The translations under genes and the position numbers were made by a program. Below are positions 16,284-23,933 of a stretch of 40,409 nucleotides of DNA, in pieces; the stretch's first letter is position 1, and each line of letters starts with the position of its first letter. Under the pieces are notes generated by a model. That model searched no databases. It saw nothing but the letters and a program-made list of their open reading frames with translations, and was not told where the DNA came from. Source of the stretch: Planctomycetota bacterium (lineage in GTDB: Bacteria > Planctomycetota > Planctomycetia > Gemmatales > Gemmataceae); assembly GCA_016873095.1 (NCBI GenBank), contig VGYC01000052.1, positions 1-40,409 of the forward strand, written 5' to 3'.

Positions 16284-16313
16284 ATCATATCTTCGGTGCG
16301 GGATTGGTAGCAA
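16284..16313 (-). promoter_or_regulatory. Probable promoter of the second kinase gene
   Basis: On the minus strand, TTGCTA (16308-16313), an 18-nt spacer and TATGAT (16284-16289). The -10 matches 5 of 6. It lies about 50 nt before the ATG at 16234, which supports that start and argues against translation of the open frame further upstream. Confidence 0.5.
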
Positions 16314-16428
16314 GTCTGGCAGGACGCCGATGATGAGTTTCGCGGCGCGGCAACGGCGCTGGCCCAGCGCGCATGCAACGCCTTGCAGTGGCGGCGTTCG
16401 CTCAGCGGTGGATGGAAGTGATCGAACA

Positions 16429-16504
16429 GTGGGAAAACCGGAGGGGAAAACCGCAGGAGGGGAAAACCGCAGGAGGGGAAAACCGCAGGAGGGGAAAACC
16501 GCAG
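16429..16504. repeat. 16-bp tandem repeat, four perfect copies plus a partial one
   Basis: The unit GAGGGGAAAACCGCAG occurs four times without a mismatch at 16441-16456, 16457-16472, 16473-16488 and 16489-16504, preceded by a 12-nt degenerate copy at 16429-16440. It lies in the 495-bp gap between the kinase start and the CFA synthase start, upstream of both genes. The rest of that gap shows no other gene. Confidence 0.9.
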
Positions 16505-16729
16505 GTGTCTGAAACCTTTTCCAGACATTTTGGGCTCATCCGGCAAATGCGGGGGTTGCTTCAGGTTTCGGTGCGGTGGCAGCGCATCCTTTCAGGCGGG
16601 CATCTTCTCGGGCCAGCACATGATCACGCGAGTCCTCCATTCGCTCGCCCCGCTTGCCCCGCCTTGCATCCCCGCTAATCTAATCTCTTGAAACGGACTG
16701 ACCCTTCTCCCGGTTCAAGGAGAGTAACC

Positions 16730-18028
16730 GTGGCCACCGCGCAGAAGACGATGGATCCGCAGGTCGAGGCGCAGCTTCGGCTGTTTCAGGAGATGGCCGA
16801 CGGCTACGAGCCGCGCGACTTCGCGGTGCGGATGTGGGACGGCACCACCTGGGAACCCGCGTCGGGGCAGCCGGCCAGCTTCACGCTCATCCTCAATCAT
16901 CCGGGGTCGCTGCGCAAGATGTTCTGGCCGCCGCGACCGCTCACCACGGGCATGGCCTACATCTACGACGATTTCAACGTGGAAGGGGACCTGGTTTCCT
17001 TCTGCTTCTTCTGCCGGCATCTCACCGATCTCAAGACACGCTCATCGCTGTGGCGGCGGCTGCGGTTGGGCTGGCGGCTGTGGAACCTGCCGCGCGTCGA
17101 ACGGCCACGCACTGGCCGGCAGGCGGCACAGATGTCCGGGCAAGTGCATTCCATCGAACGCGATCGCGCCGCCATTCTCTACCACTACGACACTTCCAAT
17201 GAGTTCTTCGAGAAGGCCCTGGGGCCGCGCGTCGTCTACACCAGCGGCGTCTGGGACAACCCCGACGAGGACCTGGAGACTGCACAGACGCGCAAGCTCG
17301 ATTACCTGTTCCGCAAGCTGCGCTTGAAGCCCGGCGAGCGACTGCTCGATATCGGCTGCGGCTGGGGCGCCCCGCTCATCCACGCCGTCAAGAACTACGG
17401 CGCCATCGGGCACGGCGTGACGCTGAGCAACAAGCAGGCCGAGTGGGCCCGTATCAAGGTCCGGCAGGCCGGCATCGAGGAGCGCTGCAAGATCGAGGTC
17501 CGCGACTATCGCGAGCTCGACGAGCGCGAGCCGTTCGACAAGATCGTGATGATGGAGGTGGGCGAGCACTTCGGGGCCGACCAGTTCGAGGGCTACTTCA
17601 AGAAGTGCTTCGACCTGCTGAGGCCGGGCGGGGCCTTGATGATCCAGCAGATCACGCTGTTCGGCCACGCCGGCATGCCGGCCGCCCGCGAATTCAGTCA
17701 GCACTATGTCTTCCCGGACGGCGAGCTGGTCCCCGTCAGCCTGCTGTGCCGCGACGCCGAGAAGGCGGGCTTCGACGTCCGCGACGTGGAGAGCATCCGC
17801 GAGCACTATCCGCTCGCGCTCAAGCACTGGCTGGCCAACGTCGAGGCCAACCACGACGAGCTGGTGCGCATCACCGACGAGGCGACCTATCGTACCTTCC
17901 GCCTGTATTTCGCCGGCGCCCGCTTCGGTTTCCTCACCAATGTCTACAACCTGCACCATCTCCTCGTCGTCAAGCCGGACAACTGCGACAGCGGCATGCC
18001 GCTGAGCCGCCGCGACTGGTATGCGTAG
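16730..18028 (+). CDS. cfa: Cyclopropane-fatty-acyl-phospholipid synthase family methyltransferase
   Basis: This SAM-dependent enzyme adds a methylene (or methyl) group to unsaturated acyl chains of membrane phospholipids. The 432-aa product shows YTSGVWDNP (the family's YSCGYW-like block), the SAM loop RLLDIGCGWGAP, GHGVTLSNKQAEWAR, IVMMEVGEHFG and HYVFPDGEL, in the usual order. The length fits the family. A GTG at 16730 preceded by AAGGAGA with 5-nt spacing is chosen; a TTG 14 codons upstream is less likely. A remnant of a second copy lies 800 bp downstream. The exact product (cyclopropane versus other methylated fatty acid) cannot be told from sequence. Confidence 0.92.
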   Translation: MATAQKTMDPQVEAQLRLFQEMADGYEPRDFAVRMWDGTTWEPASGQPASFTLILNHPGSLRKMFWPPRPLTTGMAYIYDDFNVEGDLVSFCFFCRHLTDLKTRSSLWRRLRLGWRLWNLPRVERPRTGRQAAQMSGQVHSIERDRAAILYHYDTSNEFFEKALGPRVVYTSGVWDNPDEDLETAQTRKLDYLFRKLRLKPGERLLDIGCGWGAPLIHAVKNYGAIGHGVTLSNKQAEWARIKVRQAGIEERCKIEVRDYRELDEREPFDKIVMMEVGEHFGADQFEGYFKKCFDLLRPGGALMIQQITLFGHAGMPAAREFSQHYVFPDGELVPVSLLCRDAEKAGFDVRDVESIREHYPLALKHWLANVEANHDELVRITDEATYRTFRLYFAGARFGFLTNVYNLHHLLVVKPDNCDSGMPLSRRDWYA

Positions 18029-18306
18029 GAGCGGCTGAAAGAATCAAACCACGGATCAAACGGATAACACGAATAGAGAATACAAAGAGTTTTCCAATCC
18101 GTGCTATTCGTACTTACAAACGTTCGATTTTGTCGCAGCGCGCCAGGAATTCCCAACGCTGGATTGAAGTCCTGCTTTGCACCGCGAAGACGCGAAGAGC
18201 GTCAAGAGATCCAAGTCGATGTTTCTTGGCGCCCTTTGCGTCTTCGCGGTGCGCTCTTTCTCGCACAACAAGGTCTGGAACGCGCGCAGATGTTTTAAGA
18301 CGTTGA
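17897..18306. repeat. First copy of a ~400-bp direct duplication
   Basis: The last ~43 codons of the CFA synthase gene plus about 275 bp downstream are repeated at 18703-19109, offset 804-806 bp, with scattered substitutions and 1-2 nt indels. The non-coding part contains an ACGGAT-type repeat stretch and a long hairpin (18180-18251). Confidence 0.85.
18180..18251. repeat. Imperfect 28-bp-arm hairpin (CGCGAAGACGCGAAG family), copy 1
   Basis: The arm starting CACCGCGAAGACGCGAAG at 18180 pairs with the arm ending GCGTCTTCGCGGTG at 18251, with a few mismatches. It sits about 150 bp past the cfa stop. The same element recurs in the duplicated segment, and closely related sequences are, as far as I know, common intergenic repeats in several phyla. 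Confidence 0.7.
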
Positions 18307-18540
18307 CTGTTTGTGGGTTGCGACGAACAGTTCGCGTTCTTCGCGCTGGCGATAAACCAGAAAATCCCTGGTCCACAAAATCATGAAAATCATGACCGCG
18401 AACTCAAGGCCATCAGTGACCGGCGGCAAGTACGTCACGAGACTTTCCTGGCTACCCACAACATCCGGGAGAAACAACCCGAAAAAAACAATCGGGGCCA
18501 GCGCCAAAGCCAACCGTTGTATCTGTCGTTTGCAGGTCAT
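18295..18540 (-). CDS. Possible small membrane protein, 81 aa
   Basis: This short open frame lies on the minus strand between the two copies of the duplication. It predicts two hydrophobic segments, LALALAPIVFFGLFLP (about 10-25) and FAVMIFMILW (about 47-56), and a charged C-terminus (YRQREERELF). Composition looks more like coding than the neighbouring spacer, but no family is recognised and no strong ribosome site is seen. Its last four codons lie in the duplicated sequence. It may be a remnant or chance open frame. Confidence 0.4.
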   Translation of the reverse strand: MTCKRQIQRLALALAPIVFFGLFLPDVVGSQESLVTYLPPVTDGLEFAVMIFMILWTRDFLVYRQREERELFVATHKQSTS

Positions 18541-18702
18541 GCCGTAAGTCTATCCGAAGTTTTTAGCCTTCTCCAGCGAATTCGCGGAACAGGCCGTAAC
18601 CCCGACTGCCTGTCTCGGCTCTCGTTGAAGCATGCCGCCACTGGAAGTGGACAACCCCCGATTACAACCCAGTAGCGAGTGGTATTGAAGCATGCCGCAT
18701 CC

Positions 18703-18834
18703 TTTCGCCTGTATTTCGCCGGCGCCCGCTTCGGCTTCCTCACCAATGTCTACAACCTGCACCATCTTCTGGTGGTGAAGCCCGACAACTGCGACAGCGG
18801 CATGCCGCTGAGCCGCCGCGACTGGTATGCGTGA
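18703..18834 (+). pseudogene. Remnant 3' end of a second CFA synthase gene
   Basis: The segment encodes RLYFAGARFGFLTNV through SRRDWYA and a stop, identical in protein to the C-terminus of the CFA synthase at 16730-18028. All nucleotide differences in this stretch are silent: Gly GGT/GGC, Leu CTC/CTT and CTC/CTG, two Val GTC/GTG, Pro CCG/CCC; the stop changes from TAG to TGA. Silent-only divergence implies that the second copy was once a working gene before most of it was lost. Nothing upstream (18541-18700) resembles the rest of the gene. Confidence 0.85.
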
Positions 18835-18983
18835 GAGCGGCTCAAAGAATCAAATTACGGATCAAGCGGATCACACGGATAGAGAATACAAAGAGTTTTC
18901 CAATCCGGGTATCCGTACTACAAACGTTCGATTCTGTCGCGGCGCGCCAGGAATTCCCCACGCTGGATTGAGGTCCTGCTTTG

Positions 18984-19055
18984 CACCGCGAAGACGCGAA
19001 GAGCGCCAAGAGATCCAAGTCGATGTTTCTTGGCGCCCTTTGCGTCTTCGCGGCG
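18984..19055. repeat. CGCGAAGACGCGAAG-family hairpin, copy 2
   Basis: Same element as at 18180-18251, again about 150 bp after the cfa stop-equivalent. The left arm carries GCGCCAAGA where copy 1 has GCGTCAAGA, which improves pairing with the right arm's TCTTGGCGC. This may be compensatory or chance. Confidence 0.7.
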
Positions 19056-19209
19056 CGCTCTTTCTCGCACAACAAGGTCTGGAACGCGCGCAGATGTGGT
19101 AAGACGCTGCCTGCAACTCTGGCGGGTGAAGGGGGCCTCAATGACTGTGCGCGTGTACTACTCCTCGAGTGATTTCTTTGCAGCGTGCAAAGATTTCATG
19201 GCGATTCGA

Positions 19210-19311
19210 ACCACGGATTTCACGGATGGCACGGATAAAGAAGACAGGGCTAGCGGACGATTGACTGGCTTCTTGATTTCTTGATCCGTGGCCATCCGTG
19301 AAATCCGTGGT
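19210..19311. repeat. ACGGATTTCACGGAT-family inverted repeat
   Basis: A 27-nt arm (19210-19236, ACCACGGATTTCACGGAT and onward) pairs with a 28-nt arm at 19284-19311 (ending GAAATCCGTGGT), with a single extra G as the only difference; the loop is about 47 nt. It lies in the gap between the cfa duplication and the cyclophilin stop. The remainder of 18835-19449 contains only repeats and no supported gene. Confidence 0.8.
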
Positions 19312-19449
19312 CGCCTTGTCTTACGCATCTTCCTGATCGTAGTTGCGGCTCGGCCGCGCTATGCAATACTCGCAGGCGCAACGCAATCGATCGCCACGTT
19401 GCCCAGCGATCTTGAGAACTTACGTCTCGATCAGCCGTACAAGGATACA

Positions 19450-20340
19450 CTACGGCATCCGAACCTGAATCGTGCGGCTTTGCACCGCGCCTGCAGTGGA
19501 GCGAACGCGGATGTCGTAAGACCCGGCTTTCAGGGCGCGGGCCTTCCACAGCACCAGGCCGGGGCCGTCGCCGACCGCGACCGGCTGCATTTCTTTCCCT
19601 TCGATGCGTTCGACGCCTGGCGGCAGTTCCAGCGTCAGGGCCTGGCCGGAGCCCGGAAACTCCAGATGTGCGGTGATGGTGAAGGTCTTGCCCGCCCTCA
19701 GCGAGCCGGCAATGGCCAGCGCGAACTCACTGGCGCGGCGCATGGAGCGGATGACCACCGGCTCCAGCGGGACATTCTGCAGGGCGCCGCGGTTGCCGGT
19801 CGGGACCTTCTTGATCGTGTCCACGACGTCCATGCCGTCGATGACCTTGCCGAAGACGGCGTAGCCCTGCTTGTCGGCCGCCCGGGCCTGATCGAGATAG
19901 GCGTTGTCCTTGACGTTGATGAAGAACTGCGTCGTGCCGCTGTTGGGCTGGACCATGCGGGCCACGGCGATGGTCCCGCGGGCATTGGACAGGCCGTTGC
20001 TGGCCTCGTTGATGATCGGCTTGTGCGTCGCCTTCTTCTCCTTCATGTCGGCGGTATGGCCGCCGCCCTGGATCATGAAGTTATCGATGACGCGATGAAA
20101 GATGAGCCCATCGTAAAACTTGTTATCAACATAGCGCAGGAAGTTCCGGACCGTGACCGGCGCCTTGCCGGCAAACAGCTCGAGCTTGAACTTTCCGTGC
20201 GTGGTGTCCACCACGACGATCGGGTTGACACCCTGCGCGATACCAGGGACTGCCGTGATGGCGAGGATGAGGAACACAGTCGCCGGCACAGAACCTGTCG
20301 CAGCCGCTTGCGCTAACTTCGTCTTGAGGATGCCAAGCAT
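19450..20340 (-). CDS. Exported peptidyl-prolyl cis-trans isomerase, cyclophilin type
   Basis: The 296-aa product has a hydrophobic signal segment (about residues 18-36, ending GIAQ) and then a bacterial cyclophilin domain (about 38-200) with FYDGLIFHRVIDNFMIQGG, GTTQFFINVKDN and YAVFGKVIDGMDVVD. It should catalyse proline isomerisation in protein folding outside the cytoplasm. A C-terminal domain of about 90 residues, rich in beta-strand-like sequence, follows and is not part of the usual cyclophilin; it is not recognised. The ATG at 20340 has GGAGG spaced 6 nt upstream and is preferred to one 10 codons earlier. Divergent from the di-haem oxidoreductase. Confidence 0.92.
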   Translation of the reverse strand: MLGILKTKLAQAAATGSVPATVFLILAITAVPGIAQGVNPIVVVDTTHGKFKLELFAGKAPVTVRNFLRYVDNKFYDGLIFHRVIDNFMIQGGGHTADMKEKKATHKPIINEASNGLSNARGTIAVARMVQPNSGTTQFFINVKDNAYLDQARAADKQGYAVFGKVIDGMDVVDTIKKVPTGNRGALQNVPLEPVVIRSMRRASEFALAIAGSLRAGKTFTITAHLEFPGSGQALTLELPPGVERIEGKEMQPVAVGDGPGLVLWKARALKAGSYDIRVRSTAGAVQSRTIQVRMP

Positions 20341-20385
20341 GTCCGCCTCCAGCGCGCAAGAATTGAGCATTCGCCTGCACGCTCG

Positions 20386-20413
20386 ATTGTAGCAGTATCA
20401 AATAGCTTGTCAC
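20386..20413 (-). promoter_or_regulatory. Probable promoter of the cyclophilin gene
   Basis: On the minus strand, GTGACA (20408-20413), a 16-nt spacer and TACAAT (20386-20391), each matching 5 of 6 consensus bases, about 45 nt before the ATG. Confidence 0.5.
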
Positions 20414-20501
20414 GAGCGGACGAACGAAATGATCCGGCACGGACACGTCCCGCGGGGGCAGGACGGTCGCGGGCCAACCCTGAACCCGGCAAGAAAATGC
20501 T

Positions 20502-20530
20502 TGCAATTGCTACGAAAGTGGTTGACAATG
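20502..20530 (+). promoter_or_regulatory. Probable promoter of the di-haem oxidoreductase gene
   Basis: TTGCAA (20502-20507), a 17-nt spacer and GACAAT (20525-20530), 30 nt before the ATG at 20561. Confidence 0.4.
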
Positions 20531-20560
20531 CCGTGAGGCTGACGAGGGAAGGAGTCAAAC

Positions 20561-21859
20561 ATGAAGTGGGCTCGGCACATCTGGATTTACCTGGTCGGCT
20601 TCCTGGCATTGCTTCCCGCGGGACTGCGAGCGCTCACCTGGCAGGAGGTGCCGGCGCACGACCTTGACGGCGCGGCAGTGGCAGCCGGCAAGATGCTGTT
20701 CACCCACGAATGGACGCCGAACGATCCGCTGTCTCCCAGAGGCGACGGGCTCGGGCCTGTTTTCAATGCCGTCTCGTGCGTCGCCTGTCATGAGCAGGGC
20801 GGTCTTGGCGGCAGCGGCGGCTTCGAGCACAACGTCACCATGTTCACCTTGCAGCCGACTCGCCCTGGCGAGATGATGCGCAGCGGCGTGGTTCACTCCC
20901 AGGCCAACGATGGCTTCGCCGAATCGCTCAAGCAGGTGCACGCTGACTTGCCGGACATTGCTCAACCTGTGCTGCGGCCATTCACGACGCGATCCGGGAT
21001 GCGCGGGGCCGGCTTCGATTTTCGGCTGCCGACCGGCATCGGCGTCTCGCAACGCAACACGCCAGCGCTGTTCGGCGCCCGCCTCATCGACGAGATCACC
21101 GACCGCGACATCATCGCCCAGGAGAGAAAGCAACGCCTGCGCTGGGGCCTGTCGCCGACAGGCGGCGAAAGCAAACCAGTTGGACGCGCGCTGCGACTTG
21201 CCGACGGCCGGATCGGACGATTCGGCTGGAAGGCGCAGAGCCCGACATTGCTGGCCTTCGTCCAGGCAGCGTGCGCCAACGAGCTTGGCCTGGGCAATCC
21301 CGGCCAGCCGCAACCGCGGCCGCTGGGACGGCCCGACTACCAGCCGGTTGGCCTGGACCTGACCGACAAGCAATGCCGGGACATGACGACGTTCATCGCC
21401 TCGCTCCCCAAGCCGGTGGAGCGTGCGCCGGAGGACTCGGCTGCGCGTCACGAGGCCGAGATGGGACGCACGCTCTTCATGAAGATCGGCTGTGCGGACT
21501 GTCATACGCCTGACCTCGGCTCGGCTGAAGGCATCTACAGCGATCTGCTGCTGCATCGCATGGGGCCGGATCTGGAGGGGGGCGGGTTCTACTACGGCGA
21601 GGTCATCGCGCGCACGAGTCCGACGGCGCCGCCGGCAGTCCCCGTGCAAGGCCCGCTGGCGGATGAATGGCGGACGCCGCCGCTGTGGGGCGTGGCCGAT
21701 TCGGCGCCATACCTGCACGACGGCCGGGCCGCCACGTTGCCAGACGCGATCCAGCTTCACGGCGGCCAAGGCGCTGCCTCCGCCCGTGCCTTCAGCGCCC
21801 TGGCGCCGGCCGCGCAGGCCCAGGTCATCGCTTTTCTGAAAACCCTGCAAGCGCCTTGA
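20561..21859 (+). CDS. Di-haem oxidoreductase (DHOR / thiol oxidoreductase-like) family protein
   Basis: The 432-aa exported protein has an N-terminal signal peptide (to about residue 25) and two c-type haem sites: CVACH (about residues 73-77) and CADCH (about 311-315). The surrounding sequence (LGPVFNAVSCVACHEQGG at the first site, a GLDLTDKQ..DMTTFIASLP linker, and WRTPPLWGVADSAPYLHDGRA near the C-terminus) is typical of the DHOR family (COG3488). The final block resembles that of cytochrome c peroxidase-related proteins. A periplasmic electron-transfer role is expected; the substrate is unknown. A GAAGGAG-type site precedes the ATG. Confidence 0.92.
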   Translation: MKWARHIWIYLVGFLALLPAGLRALTWQEVPAHDLDGAAVAAGKMLFTHEWTPNDPLSPRGDGLGPVFNAVSCVACHEQGGLGGSGGFEHNVTMFTLQPTRPGEMMRSGVVHSQANDGFAESLKQVHADLPDIAQPVLRPFTTRSGMRGAGFDFRLPTGIGVSQRNTPALFGARLIDEITDRDIIAQERKQRLRWGLSPTGGESKPVGRALRLADGRIGRFGWKAQSPTLLAFVQAACANELGLGNPGQPQPRPLGRPDYQPVGLDLTDKQCRDMTTFIASLPKPVERAPEDSAARHEAEMGRTLFMKIGCADCHTPDLGSAEGIYSDLLLHRMGPDLEGGGFYYGEVIARTSPTAPPAVPVQGPLADEWRTPPLWGVADSAPYLHDGRAATLPDAIQLHGGQGAASARAFSALAPAAQAQVIAFLKTLQAP

Positions 21860-21884
21860 GATGCTCTCCTGGCGAGCGCTGAAC

Positions 21885-22934
21885 ATGTCTATTCGCTTCT
21901 ATTGCGGTTGCGGGAAACACCTGCGAGCGCGCGACGAGCTGGCCGGCATGCGCACCGCGTGCCCGGTGTGCGGGCAAATGGTCGGCATCCCTTCGCTGCA
22001 AGCGTTGCATCGCGGCGCGGCGGGTCCCGTCAGTGTCGAGGAATGGGAAGCGCGCCGCCGCCTCGTGCCCGTGGAAGCTCCCGCGGCCAATGCGGCGGAA
22101 CCCGCGACGACCGTCGAGACGGAAGACACACCACGCCGACGCTTCCGCGACTTGCTGCGCGGCAGGGGTCGGCGCGGCAAGACAACACAGCGCCGCATGA
22201 GGGCGCTCGAGAAGCGCTGGTTTCAGTGTCTCGCCTTTCCGTTCCAGGCCAGGCACCTGATTCTGATTCTGGCGGTTGCCTTCACGGCCATGTCGGTGGT
22301 CGCCGTGGTGCATGCCCCGGTGGCCATCGACATGAGCCTGCAAGGCGACTGGCGCTGGCTGTACTGGGGGCTCATTCCGCTGGTTGTCGGCGGCTATCTC
22401 AGTGGCTTTTTTCACTGCGTGCTGGCATCGGCGGCAGCCGGCGATGTCGGCTTCGTGCGCTGGCCGGATGTGCAAGACTTGCTTCGCAGCTTGCTGATCT
22501 GGCTCGTCACGTTTCTGGCTGGTCCAACGCTCTTCCTTGGCGCGGCGCTGCTGTTCTGGTTCAATTCCGGTGACTTCGCCTGGATCGACTGGCTGATCGC
22601 CGGCGAGCTGATCGTCGTGGGCGTGGGTTACTGGCTGCTGTCGCTGGTGGCAGTCCATCAGGCCGATCGGCTGCGCGACGCGACCCCGCAGCACGTGGCC
22701 GAACTCGTCCGCCGCCTGGGCTGGCGCATCCTCACGGCAGCCACCGTTGCATCGCTGGCTGTCCTGGGCCACGCCGTTACGGCGACCGTCGCCATTGCAG
22801 CGCTGCACGACAACTTCGGCTACGGATTGGCCCTGCTGTTCATCATGTGGCTCAGCGGGTTCTTCTTCGCGACCTTCTTTTTCCGACTTCTCGGCCTGTG
22901 GTGCTACCGCTCGCGCGTGGAGCCGATGCCATAG
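21885..22934 (+). CDS. Zinc-ribbon multi-pass membrane protein of unknown function
   Basis: The 349-aa product begins with a short treble-clef or zinc-ribbon motif, FYCGCGKHLR then TACPVCG (C-x-C...C-x2-C within residues 5-30), a form common at the N-terminus of planctomycete membrane proteins. A charged linker (to about 115) precedes about five to six hydrophobic segments, for example LILILAVAFTAMSVVAVV, GLIPLVVGGYLSGFFHCVL and ILTAATVASLAVLGH. No enzyme family is recognised. It starts 25 nt after the oxidoreductase stop and is probably co-transcribed with it. A frame extension to an ATG at 21861 is possible. Convergent with purC. Confidence 0.75.
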   Translation: MSIRFYCGCGKHLRARDELAGMRTACPVCGQMVGIPSLQALHRGAAGPVSVEEWEARRRLVPVEAPAANAAEPATTVETEDTPRRRFRDLLRGRGRRGKTTQRRMRALEKRWFQCLAFPFQARHLILILAVAFTAMSVVAVVHAPVAIDMSLQGDWRWLYWGLIPLVVGGYLSGFFHCVLASAAAGDVGFVRWPDVQDLLRSLLIWLVTFLAGPTLFLGAALLFWFNSGDFAWIDWLIAGELIVVGVGYWLLSLVAVHQADRLRDATPQHVAELVRRLGWRILTAATVASLAVLGHAVTATVAIAALHDNFGYGLALLFIMWLSGFFFATFFFRLLGLWCYRSRVEPMP

Positions 22935-23006
22935 GACAATGGCACAGCCTGCGATCCGAGGCTGCGAGTCCGTAGCGACGCTGATGAGCGGAATCCGTCC
23001 GCGGTA

Positions 23007-23897
23007 TCACCTCCAATGAAAAGCGCCTCCGGTCAGATTTTCGTAGGCCTCGATGTACTTGGCCCGCGTCTGCTGAACCACGTCATCCGGCAAGGGCGGA
23101 GGCGTGCTGTTCTTGTCCCAGCCAGTCGATTCCAGCCAGTCGCGTACGAACTGCTTGTCGAATGAGGGCTGACTGCGGCCCGGCTGGTATGCGTCGGCCG
23201 GCCAGAATCGTGAACTGTCTGGCGTGAGGACCTCGTCAATCAGGATCAGCTCATCGTCAAACCAGCCCCACTCGAATTTCGTGTCTGCAATGATGATGCC
23301 ACGCTGGGCGGCGTAGTCGGCACCCAGCTGGTACACTTCGAGACTGCGGCGCTTGAGTTCGTTTGCCGTTGATTGGCCAACCCGGTTCGCCATCTCGGCA
23401 AACGTGATGTTGATGTCGTGGCCCTGCTCTTCCTTGGTCGAGGGTGTGAAGATCGGCTCGGGCAGCTTGGAATTCTCGACCAGGCCGGCCGGCAACGGAA
23501 TCCCGCAAACCGTGCCGCTTTTCCGATATTCCTTCCAGCCGGAGCCTGCCAGGTAGCCGCGAACCACGCACTCGATCGGCGCCACCCGCGCCTTTCGAAC
23601 CAGCATGCATCGGCCTTCGAGCCCCTGCCCGGTCACGTCGAACGGCAGGTTCATGTCGGCCAGGTCATCCGTGAGCAGGTGATTGGGCACGTGCAGCGAG
23701 TGGAACCAGAAGAGGCTAAGCTGCGTCAGCACGCGGCCCTTGTCCGGAATGCCGCTGGGCAGCACCCAATCGAATGCGCTGATGCGGTCGCTCGCGACGA
23801 CGAGCAGCGCCTGCCCGAGGTCGTAAATGTCACGGACCTTGCCGCGCCGAACGGGATAGGCGCCAAGATTCGTCTCCAGAACCGCCCTGTTTGCCAT
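23007..23897 (-). CDS. purC: Phosphoribosylaminoimidazole-succinocarboxamide synthase
   Basis: This enzyme makes SAICAR from CAIR, aspartate and ATP in purine synthesis. The 296-aa product shows the family blocks [12 protein letters not shown] (17-28), [31 protein letters not shown] and [12 protein letters not shown], with the longer-type length of about 300. The ATG has AAAGGAG spaced about 5 nt. It lies 36 nt downstream of accC and on the same strand as purE, so the three are probably one transcript. Confidence 0.97.
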   Translation of the reverse strand: MANRAVLETNLGAYPVRRGKVRDIYDLGQALLVVASDRISAFDWVLPSGIPDKGRVLTQLSLFWFHSLHVPNHLLTDDLADMNLPFDVTGQGLEGRCMLVRKARVAPIECVVRGYLAGSGWKEYRKSGTVCGIPLPAGLVENSKLPEPIFTPSTKEEQGHDINITFAEMANRVGQSTANELKRRSLEVYQLGADYAAQRGIIIADTKFEWGWFDDELILIDEVLTPDSSRFWPADAYQPGRSQPSFDKQFVRDWLESTGWDKNSTPPPLPDDVVQQTRAKYIEAYENLTGGAFHWR

Positions 23898-23933
23898 CGT
23901 TGCTCCTTTGCAAGGGGATTGGTCAAGGAATTG

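Larger units (their letters stand above)
18703..19109. repeat. Second copy of the ~400-bp direct duplication
   Basis: This matches 17897-18306 across the cfa tail, the ACGGAT-type stretch and the hairpin, ending near AAGACGCTG at 19109. Divergence is spread along the unit, so the event is not very recent. Confidence 0.85.

Noticed and set aside
16235-16546. N-terminal extension of the second kinase through the 16-bp tandem repeats
   Set aside because: A promoter at 16284-16313 lies inside it and the extension is low-complexity sequence; the zinc-finger N-terminus starts naturally at 16234.
18600-18702. CRISPR-like ends (TTGAAGC) repeated at 18625 and 18685
   Set aside because: Only 14 bp are shared (TTGAAGCATGCCGC), the sequence before it differs between the two sites, and there is no third unit or cas gene.
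19201-19240. tRNA T-loop-like GGTTCGAATC on the minus strand
   Set aside because: No acceptor, D or anticodon stems can be drawn around it; the bases belong to the ACGGAT inverted repeat.
19288-20316. Plus-strand open frame opposite the cyclophilin gene
   Set aside because: The minus strand encodes an unmistakable cyclophilin with a good ribosome site and promoter; the plus product has no family pattern.
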